From the NCBI RefSeq assembly GCF_003626535.1, contig NZ_RBAL01000015.1:1-64000 (forward strand): a stretch of 64,000 nucleotides of DNA, given 5' to 3'. Position numbers and translations under genes: made by a program. The notes beneath the pieces are model-generated. The model was not told where the DNA came from and searched no databases. It worked only from the letters and a program-made list of their open reading frames with translations. Origin of the DNA: Streptomyces hoynatensis (GTDB lineage Bacteria; Actinomycetota; Actinomycetes; Streptomycetales; Streptomycetaceae). Shown one piece after another: positions 42,419 through 50,161 of the stretch; position 1 is the first letter of the stretch; each line of letters begins with the position of its first letter.

Positions 42419-44029
42419 TCAGGGCTCCGAGACGGGCTGGGGCGACGGGGCGATGCGGCGCTGTGGGCGCTCGCCGGAGGGCTGGGGCGGCCGCCGGCGT
42501 CCTGCCCGGCGGGTCAGGGGGCGGATGGCGAGGAGGAGACGGAGGAGGGCGGTCAGGACACCGGCGACCGCGGCGACGGATGCGGCAATGGTCACATCGG
42601 GCACCCAGGTCATCATCTGCCCGAGCCCCGCCTCGCCGAGGAGTGGCACGGCGGCGAGGCACGGCGCCGCGCCCGCCACACACCACAGAACGGTCACCGT
42701 GGCGCGACGCGGCCAGGCGGCCGGCTTCGGCGGGCGGCGCAGGAGCCAGGCGGAACGGCCGGCGGCCAGGGTCAGCGCGACGGCCAGGACGGTGAGGCCC
42801 CAGACCGTCACGTGGTATGTGGACGCGGAGGCACCGCCCGGCGCGGATCCGCCCGCGAGCATCCGGGCCGCGCCGAAGCCGACCTGCATGATCGCGTCGT
42901 CCTGGAGGAGTCCGTACAGGTTCTGTTGCAGGACCAAGGCGAGGTCTTGATCCGGCAGCAGGAAAAGCATCGCCGAGTAGCCGGGGGTGGCCCCCGTGTG
43001 CCAGATCGCGTCGTCCAGTGGCGCTTCCAGGCCGCCGACCCGCCAGCCCAGCCCGTACCCGGTTCCGGTCCCGCCGGGCTGCAGTCTGCCCTCCTCGCGC
43101 ATGAGGCGCACGGACTCGGGGGTGAGGACGGCATCGCCCTCGGCGGTCGTTCCCGCCCGCAGCTGGAAGGATGCGAACGCGGCCAGGTCGTGCAGGTCGC
43201 CGCCGAGATAGCCGTAGCCTGCGCCGTCGTCGTCCACGCCGTCGGCGATGGCGGCGGGAAAGCCCCACAGGAGCTGGTGTCCCGGGGACAGGTGCCGTCG
43301 CCTGGCCGTGCCCTGGCCGGTGATGGCGCCGTCCATGCCGGCGGGGGCGAGCACGGACTCCCTGAGGTAGTCGGCGTAGGGACGCCCGGTGACGGCTTCC
43401 ACCAGGGCGGTGAGGACCAGGTAGTTGGCGCTGGCGTAGGCGTACTCGGCGCCCGGCGGGCCGAGCGGCCCGATGTCGTCCAGGGCCCGCAGGCGTTCCA
43501 GGGCGGACGGGCAGTCCGCGTCGACGCAGTCGGTGACCTTGGCGGTGGGCAGCTCGGGGAGGCCGGCGGTGTGGCTGAGCAGGTGGCGCACCGTGATGCG
43601 GGAGGCGTGCCCGGGGCCGCCGAAGCGGAAGTCGGGCAGGTGGTCGACCACCCGGTCCTCCAGGCTCAGCCGGCCGTCCTGGACGAGGGTCATCACGGCG
43701 GTCGCGGTCACCGGCTTGGCAACCGAGCCCCACAGGAACGGGGTCTCGGCGGTGACGCGGTCGCCTCGCCCGTCGGTTCCCCAGGACCGCTGGTGGAGCG
43801 GCCCTTCGGGGCCGACCACGGCATAGGAGAGGCCGGGGGTGTGCGTGGCCTCCATCCGGCCGTGGACGTAGGCGTCGATCGCGTCGTAGTCGACGGCGCC
43901 GTCGCCGGATGGCGAGGGGGAGGCGGCGGGTGGCGGGGTGGCCGATGCGGGGGCGGCGGGCGCCCAGAGGAACGGGCACAGCAGCAGGATCACGGCACGC
44001 GCGGCGGCGAGCCGTAGCCGGAGGGGCAT
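42419..44029 (-). CDS. Secreted serine hydrolase (beta-lactamase/PBP-like) with C-terminal membrane segments
   Basis: A 536-residue class C beta-lactamase-fold hydrolase. A signal peptide is followed by the SxxK motif in LWGSVAKPVTATAVM, the YxN motif in YAYASANYLVL and HTG (in WHTGATPGYSA) in place of KTG. After the enzyme domain come three or four hydrophobic segments (VTVWGLTVLAVALTLAAG onward), so the catalytic part is tethered outside the membrane. Family members are esterases, D-peptidases or lactamases; the substrate is not predictable. ATG 44029 has AGGAG four bases before. Divergent from a TetR gene. Confidence 0.9.
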   Translation of the reverse strand: MPLRLRLAAARAVILLLCPFLWAPAAPASATPPPAASPSPSGDGAVDYDAIDAYVHGRMEATHTPGLSYAVVGPEGPLHQRSWGTDGRGDRVTAETPFLWGSVAKPVTATAVMTLVQDGRLSLEDRVVDHLPDFRFGGPGHASRITVRHLLSHTAGLPELPTAKVTDCVDADCPSALERLRALDDIGPLGPPGAEYAYASANYLVLTALVEAVTGRPYADYLRESVLAPAGMDGAITGQGTARRRHLSPGHQLLWGFPAAIADGVDDDGAGYGYLGGDLHDLAAFASFQLRAGTTAEGDAVLTPESVRLMREEGRLQPGGTGTGYGLGWRVGGLEAPLDDAIWHTGATPGYSAMLFLLPDQDLALVLQQNLYGLLQDDAIMQVGFGAARMLAGGSAPGGASASTYHVTVWGLTVLAVALTLAAGRSAWLLRRPPKPAAWPRRATVTVLWCVAGAAPCLAAVPLLGEAGLGQMMTWVPDVTIAASVAAVAGVLTALLRLLLAIRPLTRRAGRRRPPQPSGERPQRRIAPSPQPVSEP

Positions 44030-44067
44030 GGGACTCCTGGGGGCGGAGGACGCGGGCAGGACGGATA

Positions 44068-44107
44068 ACCATATGGCCATACGGTTTTTACCGGATGGCG
44101 GTACGGT
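44068..44107. promoter_or_regulatory. Tandem TetR operators between the serine hydrolase and TetR genes
   Basis: Two 18-bp sites, ACCATATGGCCATACGGT (44068-44085) and ACCGGATGGCGGTACGGT (44090-44107), agree at 14 positions, are dyad-symmetric and are four bases apart. The second ends seven bases before the TetR start codon, so both autoregulation and control of the hydrolase are likely. Confidence 0.75.
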
Positions 44108-44113
44108 TATCAA

Positions 44114-44767
44114 GTGCCGAGGACCGCCGACCACGACCAGCGCCGACGTCAGATCGCCGACGCCGTCTGCACGCTCATCTCCGGTCACGGCCTTGACGCC
44201 GTCACCGTGGCCCGCACGGCCGCCACCGCCGGCATGTCGGTCGGCCTGGTGCAGCACTACTTCCGCTCCAAGGACGAGATGCTGCTGCACGCGTTCCAGG
44301 AGGTCACCGCCCGCATTCGGGCCCGGGCCGAGGACCGGATCCGGGCCGGCATCGAACACCGGCAGCCCATCTCCTGGGTGCTCGCCGGGGCACTGGCCGA
44401 GTTCGTCCCCCTGGACGAGAGGCGCCGCACCGAATTCCGGGTCACCACGGCGTTCGCGGGCCGGGCGCTGGATGCCCCGGCCCTCGCCGAGGTCGACGTC
44501 GCCACGGCCCGGCGGCTGCGGGAGGACATCGCCCGGGCCGTCCACAACGGCAAGGAGTGCGGCGAGGTCGACCCCGGCCTCGACCCCTGGCCCGCCGCCG
44601 TCCGCCTCGCCGCCGTGACGGAGGGACTGGCGATGCAGGTGCACCGCGATCCGGCCGGAATGAACGGCGTGCCCGCGGCGGAGCTGACGGCATCGATCAT
44701 CCGGGCCGAACTCGCCGTGGTCTTCACCGGCGAGTGCCGCCAGTACGCCGGGATGTCCGGCTCGTAA
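44114..44767 (+). CDS. TetR-family regulator (BetI-like)
   Basis: A 217-residue TetR regulator with a BetI-like N-terminus (IADAVCTLISGHGLDAVTVA, AGMSVGLVQHYFRSKDEMLL) and a TetR_C_6-like ligand domain. Divergent from the serine hydrolase, with paired operators in the shared upstream region; GTG 44114. Confidence 0.92.
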   Translation: MPRTADHDQRRRQIADAVCTLISGHGLDAVTVARTAATAGMSVGLVQHYFRSKDEMLLHAFQEVTARIRARAEDRIRAGIEHRQPISWVLAGALAEFVPLDERRRTEFRVTTAFAGRALDAPALAEVDVATARRLREDIARAVHNGKECGEVDPGLDPWPAAVRLAAVTEGLAMQVHRDPAGMNGVPAAELTASIIRAELAVVFTGECRQYAGMSGS

Positions 44768-44923
44768 CGGCCACCCGCGCCGGACCGGCAACGCACCGCG
44801 CGGGACCGGCATCGCGTCCGACCCGGGGCGGACGGCGGGGGGCGGAGTGGGACCACGGTCCGATCCGGAAGTGGGGGCCGTGCTCCGACGACGCGGCGGG
44901 GGCGGCGGCCGGATCGTTGCCCC

Positions 44924-45658
44924 ATGAGCATTCCGCATCCGTCAACCGCCGTGCCGCAGGCCGCCTTTCCCGGCCGCTGGGTGGGCGGCGCCTCCCTCCT
45001 CGCCGGGCCCCCGCTGGTGCTGGCCGGGGTACTGCTCCGCCTGCGCTTCGGCTTCTTCTTTCCGGACCAACTGCGGGCGTACGAGGGGCATCCCGGCCTC
45101 ATGGCGGCCTCGTACGGGCTGATGTCCGCGGGGTGGGTGCTGCTCTTTCCCGGCGTCGCGCTGCTCGCGGCCCGCATCGCCGCGCGCTTCCGGGAGGTGG
45201 CCGTGTGGGGCGGCGTCCTCACCGTCCTCGGCCTGTTCGCGCGCACATTCCACGCCGGGGTCGACCACGCCGGCTTCCGGCTGGTGACCGCCGAGGGGGC
45301 GGCCTCGGCGACGCGGACGGTGGGCGAGACCTATGGCGCGTTCCACCCCTTCAGCACGCTCAACGCCGCCGTCATGGGCGGCTGGATACTGCTGGCCTTC
45401 GGCGCCTGCCGTGCGCGGGTTCTCGGTCCCCTGCGCGCGGCGGCCCTGGCGCTGGCGGCCGCGATGCCGCTCGGCGTGCTGAAGGGGGCGACCGCCTGGT
45501 CGGTCGTGGCCGCCGCGGGGCTGTGTGTGGCCCTGGTTCCGCTGGGGGTGGCCACGGTGCGCGGCGGGCCGGCCCCGCGGGCGGCCACCGCCGCCGGGAG
45601 GCTCGCGCTGGTGGGCGCCGCGGGCGTCGCCATGTTCCTCTTCGGGCGGGCCGGATGA
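44924..45658 (+). CDS. Six-helix membrane protein linked to a two-component system
   Basis: A 244-residue integral membrane protein with about six hydrophobic segments (LLAGPPLVLAGVLLRLRFGF, VLLFPGVALLAARIAARF, MGGWILLAFGACRARVL among them). No family recognised. Its stop overlaps the histidine kinase start (ATGA at 45655-45658), so it is probably a signal input or accessory component of that system. ATG 44924. Confidence 0.8.
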   Translation: MSIPHPSTAVPQAAFPGRWVGGASLLAGPPLVLAGVLLRLRFGFFFPDQLRAYEGHPGLMAASYGLMSAGWVLLFPGVALLAARIAARFREVAVWGGVLTVLGLFARTFHAGVDHAGFRLVTAEGAASATRTVGETYGAFHPFSTLNAAVMGGWILLAFGACRARVLGPLRAAALALAAAMPLGVLKGATAWSVVAAAGLCVALVPLGVATVRGGPAPRAATAAGRLALVGAAGVAMFLFGRAG

Positions 45659-46995
45659 GGACCCTTGGGTATCGTCGCCCGGTGCGTACGATGCCATGGC
45701 GGCTGCGGACCGGGCCCCATCTGCTGGTTCTCGACGCCGGCGCGGCCGGGGTCGTGACGGCCGCGTACCTGGCGCTGGCCGGGCAGGGCGGCTCGGACGG
45801 CCTGCCCCGGTTCGCCGGCCCGGCGTGGCTGGGCTGGCTGGCCGCCCTGTGCGTGGGGGCGCCGCTGGCCGTTCGGCGCCTGTGGCCGCTGCCCGCCTTC
45901 GCGGCGGTGCTGGGCGGCACGGCGGCGGCGACCCTCCTCGACATCACCCGCGACCCCTACCTCTCCCCCGCCCTGGCGCTCTACGCCGTGGCGCTCCTGG
46001 AGCCAACGCGGAGGGCCGCCTGGGCGCTGGCCCTGTCCCTCCTGGTCTCCGCGGGCGCGGTGCTCGCCGGGGAGGCGGCCCTGACGCCGTCGGGACCGTG
46101 GCCCGAGGCCGCGGGCACCGCCGGGTTCGTCTGGCTGGCGGGCGGCGCGGCCTGGGCGGCGGGCCGGATCGTGCGGGAGCGGCGGCTCCTGGCGGCCCGC
46201 CGGGAGCGGCGGCTCGCCGAGGAGGCGCTGGCCGGTGAACGCCTGCGGATCGCACGCGAATTGCACGACATCGTCTCGCACAGCCTCAGCGTGATCGTCG
46301 TCAAGGCCGCGGTCGCCAACCACGTGGCCGGCGAACGCCCCGGGGAGACGCGGGACGCCCTCCGGGCGATCGAGGCGACCGGCCGCGAGGCGCTGTCCGA
46401 GATGCGGCGCGCCCTGGGCATGCTGCGCGGGGGCACCGCGGGAGGGCACACCGGGAGCGCCGGCTCCGCCGAGACCGCGCCCCCGCCCGGGGTGGCGGAC
46501 CTGCCCGCGCTGGTTCGGCGCGCAGCAGAGGCCGGCATCCGCGCCACGCTCCGCACCCGGCTGAGCGGCCCCCTCCCCGCGGGAACGGCCCTGGCCGTCC
46601 ACCGGATCGTGCAGGAGGCCCTGACCAACGTGATCAAGCACGCCGGCGACGGAGCGCGCTGCGAGGTGGTCGTCGCCGCGGACGACCGTGGCGGAGTGCG
46701 GATCGAGGTGGTGGACGACGGGGCGGGGAACGCGGCCCTGCCGGGCCGGGCGGAACTCGGCGGCGGCCACGGCCTGGTGGGGATGCGGGAGCGGGTGATG
46801 ATGTACGGGGGAACGCTCGGGGCCGGGCCCCGGCCCGGCGGCGGGTTCGCCGTCTCGGCCCGCCTCCCGGCGGCATCCGCGTCCGCCCCACCCGCCACCA
46901 CCGAACCCGCCGCCACCGAACCCGCGTCCGCCGGGCCCGCGTCCGCCGGGCCCGCGCAGGATGTGGCCCCAGGCCCCGAGGAGAGCGCCGCGTGA
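45655..46995 (+). CDS. Sensor histidine kinase (NarL-type, HisKA_3)
   Basis: A 446-residue kinase. Several N-terminal membrane segments lack an obvious extracellular domain. The phospho-acceptor His is in RIARELHDIVSHSLSVIVV, and the HATPase domain has EALTNVIKHAGDG and GGGHGLVGMRERVMMYGG. A Pro/Ala/Thr/Glu-rich tail with imperfect repeats (EPAATEPASAGPASAGPA) ends the protein. Three genes overlap in series here (membrane protein, kinase, regulator). The start at 45655 follows from the overlap; GTG 45682 is an alternative. Confidence 0.92.
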   Translation: MRTLGYRRPVRTMPWRLRTGPHLLVLDAGAAGVVTAAYLALAGQGGSDGLPRFAGPAWLGWLAALCVGAPLAVRRLWPLPAFAAVLGGTAAATLLDITRDPYLSPALALYAVALLEPTRRAAWALALSLLVSAGAVLAGEAALTPSGPWPEAAGTAGFVWLAGGAAWAAGRIVRERRLLAARRERRLAEEALAGERLRIARELHDIVSHSLSVIVVKAAVANHVAGERPGETRDALRAIEATGREALSEMRRALGMLRGGTAGGHTGSAGSAETAPPPGVADLPALVRRAAEAGIRATLRTRLSGPLPAGTALAVHRIVQEALTNVIKHAGDGARCEVVVAADDRGGVRIEVVDDGAGNAALPGRAELGGGHGLVGMRERVMMYGGTLGAGPRPGGGFAVSARLPAASASAPPATTEPAATEPASAGPASAGPAQDVAPGPEESAA

Positions 46996-47711
46996 CCGAA
47001 CCGATCCGGGTACTCGTCGCCGACGACCAGGCCCTGCTCCGGGCCAGCTTCCGGGTGCTCATCGACACCGCCCCCGGGCTGACCACCGTGGGCGAGGCGG
47101 GCACCGGGGCGGAGGCGGTCGAGCAGGCGCGGCGCCTGCGCCCCGACGTGGTGCTGATGGACGTCAGGATGCCCGGCATGGACGGAATCGAGGCGACCCG
47201 GCAGCTGGCCGGCTCCTCAGGAACGGCCGGCTCTCCCGGAGCGGCGGGGACGCGCATCCTCGTCCTGACCACCTTCGACCTCGACGAGTACGTGTACGGC
47301 GCCTTGCGGGCCGGAGCGGCGGGGTTCCTCCTCAAGGACGCCACCCCCGAGGTGCTGCTCGCGGGCATCCGCACGGTCGCCGCCGGGGAGTCCCTCCTGG
47401 CCCCCTCGGTGACCCGGCGCCTGATCGCCGAGTTCGCCCGGCTGCCCCGCCTGCACCCGGCGCCCGGCTCCTCGCCGGGGAACCTCACGGACCGCGAGCG
47501 CGAAGTGCTGGTGCTCGTGGCCCGCGGCCTGTCCAACGCCGACATCGCCGGATACCTCCACCTCAGCCACGGCACCGTCAAGACCCACATCGGGCGGCTG
47601 CTGAGCAAACTCCGGGCGCGCGACCGGGCGCAACTGGTCATCTGCGCCTACGAGACGGGGCTGGTGACGGCGGCCGGACCCCCCGAGGACCGCGCCGGCC
47701 CCCGGCCCTGA
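46992..47711 (+). CDS. Response regulator, LuxR/NarL family
   Basis: A 239-residue regulator. The receiver has DD in VLVADDQALLRAS, the phospho-Asp in VVLMDVRMPGMDG and Lys in FLLKDATPE. The C-terminal LuxR helix-turn-helix is LTDREREVLVLVARGLSNAD then HLSHGTVKTHIGRLLSKL. It overlaps the kinase by four bases. Targets unknown. Confidence 0.95.
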   Translation: MTEPIRVLVADDQALLRASFRVLIDTAPGLTTVGEAGTGAEAVEQARRLRPDVVLMDVRMPGMDGIEATRQLAGSSGTAGSPGAAGTRILVLTTFDLDEYVYGALRAGAAGFLLKDATPEVLLAGIRTVAAGESLLAPSVTRRLIAEFARLPRLHPAPGSSPGNLTDREREVLVLVARGLSNADIAGYLHLSHGTVKTHIGRLLSKLRARDRAQLVICAYETGLVTAAGPPEDRAGPRP

Positions 47712-47746
47712 ACCGGCGCCCGGCGCGGCGTGGGCACGCGGGCCGT

Positions 47747-48220
47747 TCAGGAAGGGACGGGAGCGGACAGGGCGGCGCGGGCCGCGTCGGCGAAGGCGTC
47801 CCTCGCGCGGTCGATCTCCTCGACGGGCACGTGTCCGGAGAGGGAGGCGACGAAGCCGCGGGCCGCGTGGGCGACCTCCCCGGGGCCCTCCAGTTCCACC
47901 GCGGCCAGGGCGCGCGCGAGCGACTGCCCGTCCTCCGCCGCCCTCCCCGGGCTTCTCCTGGCCACAAGCGCGACGTGGGCGGCCTGGAGGAACTGCACGT
48001 ACGTCTGCCGGCGCAGGTCGAGCAGCCGAACGGCGCGCCCGTCCTCCAGGGTCCTGCGGACCGTGTCGAGCAGGGCGTCGGCCTGCCGGTCGCCCGCGTG
48101 CCTGGCCGCCTCGGCCTGCCGGTTGCCGACGATCCAGGTGAACCAGCCGGTGACGAGGCTGCCGGCGAGCGCCGAGCCGGCCGCGATGAGCGCGATTCCC
48201 CACTCGTCCATGCCGGGCAT
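47747..48220 (-). CDS. Small membrane-anchored hypothetical protein
   Basis: A protein of about 157 residues with one N-terminal membrane segment (WGIALIAAGSALAGSLVTGW) followed by a helical cytoplasmic part (NRQAEAARHAGDRQADALLD, LLDLRRQTYVQFLQAAHVAL). This layout is common among unnamed Streptomyces proteins; no function known. It runs away from the glycerophosphotransferase-like gene; the 7-bp repeat tract is in the shared upstream region. ATG 48220 or 48211. Confidence 0.75.
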   Translation of the reverse strand: MPGMDEWGIALIAAGSALAGSLVTGWFTWIVGNRQAEAARHAGDRQADALLDTVRRTLEDGRAVRLLDLRRQTYVQFLQAAHVALVARRSPGRAAEDGQSLARALAAVELEGPGEVAHAARGFVASLSGHVPVEEIDRARDAFADAARAALSAPVPS

Positions 48221-48360
48221 TATTCCGTGATCAGCGGAAAAGCGGTCCGAACACAGGGCCGGTATGATCGCCGCATGCCGCCCGTCCCGCTCCGAAAAGG
48301 CCCGTTGAGCTGCGAGGACATTGCCCCACGGAAGTCCCCTTATTAGGATGGATACTTCGG

Positions 48361-48458
48361 GCGACGGGCGACGGGCGACGGGCGACGGGCGACGGGCGAC
48401 GGGCGACGGGCGACGGGCGACGGGCGACGGGCGACGGGCAACGGGCAACGGGCAACGG
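48361..48458. repeat. Fourteen 7-bp tandem repeats at the 5' end of the glycerophosphotransferase-like gene
   Basis: Eleven GCGACGG units followed by three GCAACGG units, without interruption, 98 bp. If translation begins upstream (ATG 48348) they encode GDGRRAT-type heptads, and gain or loss of one unit shifts the frame. If it begins at GTG 48462 they replace the ribosome-binding region. Confidence 0.95.
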
Positions 48459-48461
48459 GCC

Positions 48462-50102
48462 GTGTTGTTTGCGGCGCGTTCTGCGGCGGCGCTGTACCGG
48501 CTGCTGGATGTGCTGCCGGTGTTCGCCGGGGACGACCGGATCGTGCGGGAGTTCACCCTGGTTCCCGGCTCCGCGTTCGGGATCGACGCCCTCGGCGCCC
48601 TGGAGCGCGCCGGGGCGCGCGGCGTTCCCTGGGGGCGGGCGCTCGCGGGTGACTACGACCTGGTGCTCGCGGCCAGCCCCAAGGGCGAGCTGAGCCGGCT
48701 GCGGGGCAGGCGGGTGCTCCTGCCGCACGGCGCGGGCTTCGGCAAGTCGGTGGACGGCGAGGGCACCCCGGGACTCGCCTCGGGACTCGACCCGGCCTAC
48801 CTGCTGTCCCGGGGCGTCCCCCTCGCCGAGGTGCACGCGCTGGCCCACCCCAGTCAGGTCTCCAGGCTCGCCGCCCTCAGCCCGCGGGCGGCGGAGCGCG
48901 CCACCGTCGTCGGCGATCCGACCCTGGACCGGCTCCTGGCCTCGCGCGGGTTGCGCGAGCGCTACCGGGCCGCGCTCGGCACCGGTGGGCGCACGCTGCT
49001 GGTGGTCACCTCCACCTGGGGCCCGGAGTCCCTGCTGCACCACCGGCCCGGCCTCATCGGCGAGCTGGCGACCCAACTTCCCTTCGATGCCTACCAGTTG
49101 GCGCTGGTGGTGCATCCCAACGAGCGCAGCAGGCTCGGGGAACTCGGCCTGGCCGAGTGCCTCTCCCCCGCCCTGGAGGCGGGGCTCCTGCTGCCCGAGC
49201 CCTACGAGGAGTGGGCCGCGGTGCTCGTGGCGGCCGACGCCGTCCTCAGCGATCACGGCTCGACCGCCCTGTACGCCGCGGCGCTCGGCCACCCGGTGCT
49301 GAGTGCCTACGAGGGCGGCGGCGAACTGCTGCCCGGCAGCCCGATGTCCGCCCTCCTCGCCCGCGCCCCGCGCTTCCTCGGGCCACAGGCGCTGCCCGGG
49401 CAGCTGGCCGCCTTCGAGCCGGCGCGGGCGCGCGAGGCGGCCGATGCGGCGTTCGCCGAACGGGGCCGGGCGCTCGGCCTGCTGCGGGCACGCCTGTACG
49501 CGCTGCTCGGCCTCGATCCGCCCCGGGTTCCCGCCGAGGCGCGCCCGCTGCCGCTTCCGGCCGGGCCCGCGCGCCTGCCCTCCGCCTTCGCCGTCCGGGT
49601 GCGCCTGCGCGACGCCGCCGGGACCGAGGCCGAGGTGGAGCGGCGCCCGGCGCACGGCGAGGCCGCGGCCCACCACCTCGCCGCCGAGCACGGCCCGGCC
49701 GGGGAACGGCACGCCCAGTCCGCGGGCCTCCTGTATCGCCGGGCCTCCTCGCCGGGGCCGGGCGCGGGCGGCGCGCCGTACAGCGCCGCCTGGACGGCGG
49801 GCGGGTGGATCGGGGAGGTTCTGGAGCGCTACCCCGGCTGCGGGGCGGCCGCCGTCGTGCTGGGCGAGGAGCGGTGCCTGATCCGTGCCCGCTCGGGCCC
49901 GCTGCTCTCCGTGCGGGTCGGGGCGTGCCGCGAGGGCGGGCGGCTGGTGCGCACGGACCCGGCCGCCGCGCTGAGCGGGGTGCACGCCTGGCTGCCCCGG
50001 TGCGCCGCGCTGCCCGCCGAGTTGAGCTGCCTGATCGGCGGGCGTTCCTTCCCGGTGCGGGTGCGCCTGGCGACGGCGGCCGAGGCCGCCGCGGTCTGCT
50101 GA
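48462..50102 (+). CDS. CDP-glycerol glycerophosphotransferase-like protein
   Basis: A protein of about 546 residues resembling TagB/TagF-type glycerophosphotransferases and the Streptomyces proteins often mislabelled as initiation factor 2. Recognisable are RRVLLPHGAGFGKS, ATVVGDPTLDRLL, TLLVVTSTWGPESLL and AVLSDHGSTALYAAALGHPV. The family transfers polyol phosphate from a CDP donor onto wall polymers, or acts in related surface glycan synthesis. The conserved part starts right after GTG 48462. An in-frame ATG at 48348 would add the heptad repeat. The C-terminal 150 residues are not recognised. Confidence 0.75.
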   Translation: MLFAARSAAALYRLLDVLPVFAGDDRIVREFTLVPGSAFGIDALGALERAGARGVPWGRALAGDYDLVLAASPKGELSRLRGRRVLLPHGAGFGKSVDGEGTPGLASGLDPAYLLSRGVPLAEVHALAHPSQVSRLAALSPRAAERATVVGDPTLDRLLASRGLRERYRAALGTGGRTLLVVTSTWGPESLLHHRPGLIGELATQLPFDAYQLALVVHPNERSRLGELGLAECLSPALEAGLLLPEPYEEWAAVLVAADAVLSDHGSTALYAAALGHPVLSAYEGGGELLPGSPMSALLARAPRFLGPQALPGQLAAFEPARAREAADAAFAERGRALGLLRARLYALLGLDPPRVPAEARPLPLPAGPARLPSAFAVRVRLRDAAGTEAEVERRPAHGEAAAHHLAAEHGPAGERHAQSAGLLYRRASSPGPGAGGAPYSAAWTAGGWIGEVLERYPGCGAAAVVLGEERCLIRARSGPLLSVRVGACREGGRLVRTDPAAALSGVHAWLPRCAALPAELSCLIGGRSFPVRVRLATAAEAAAVC

Positions 50103-50161
50103 ACCGGCCCCGCCCGATCCGCCCCGCCCCGGCCGAACCCGCCGCCCGCTGCCGAACCGGC

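Noticed and set aside
42419..44938. Extension of the serine hydrolase frame to about 839 residues
   Set aside because: The part upstream of 44029 runs antisense through the TetR gene; a signal peptide and ribosome site mark ATG 44029.
48361..48458. The 7-bp tract as a CRISPR array
   Set aside because: The units are contiguous and identical, with no spacers.
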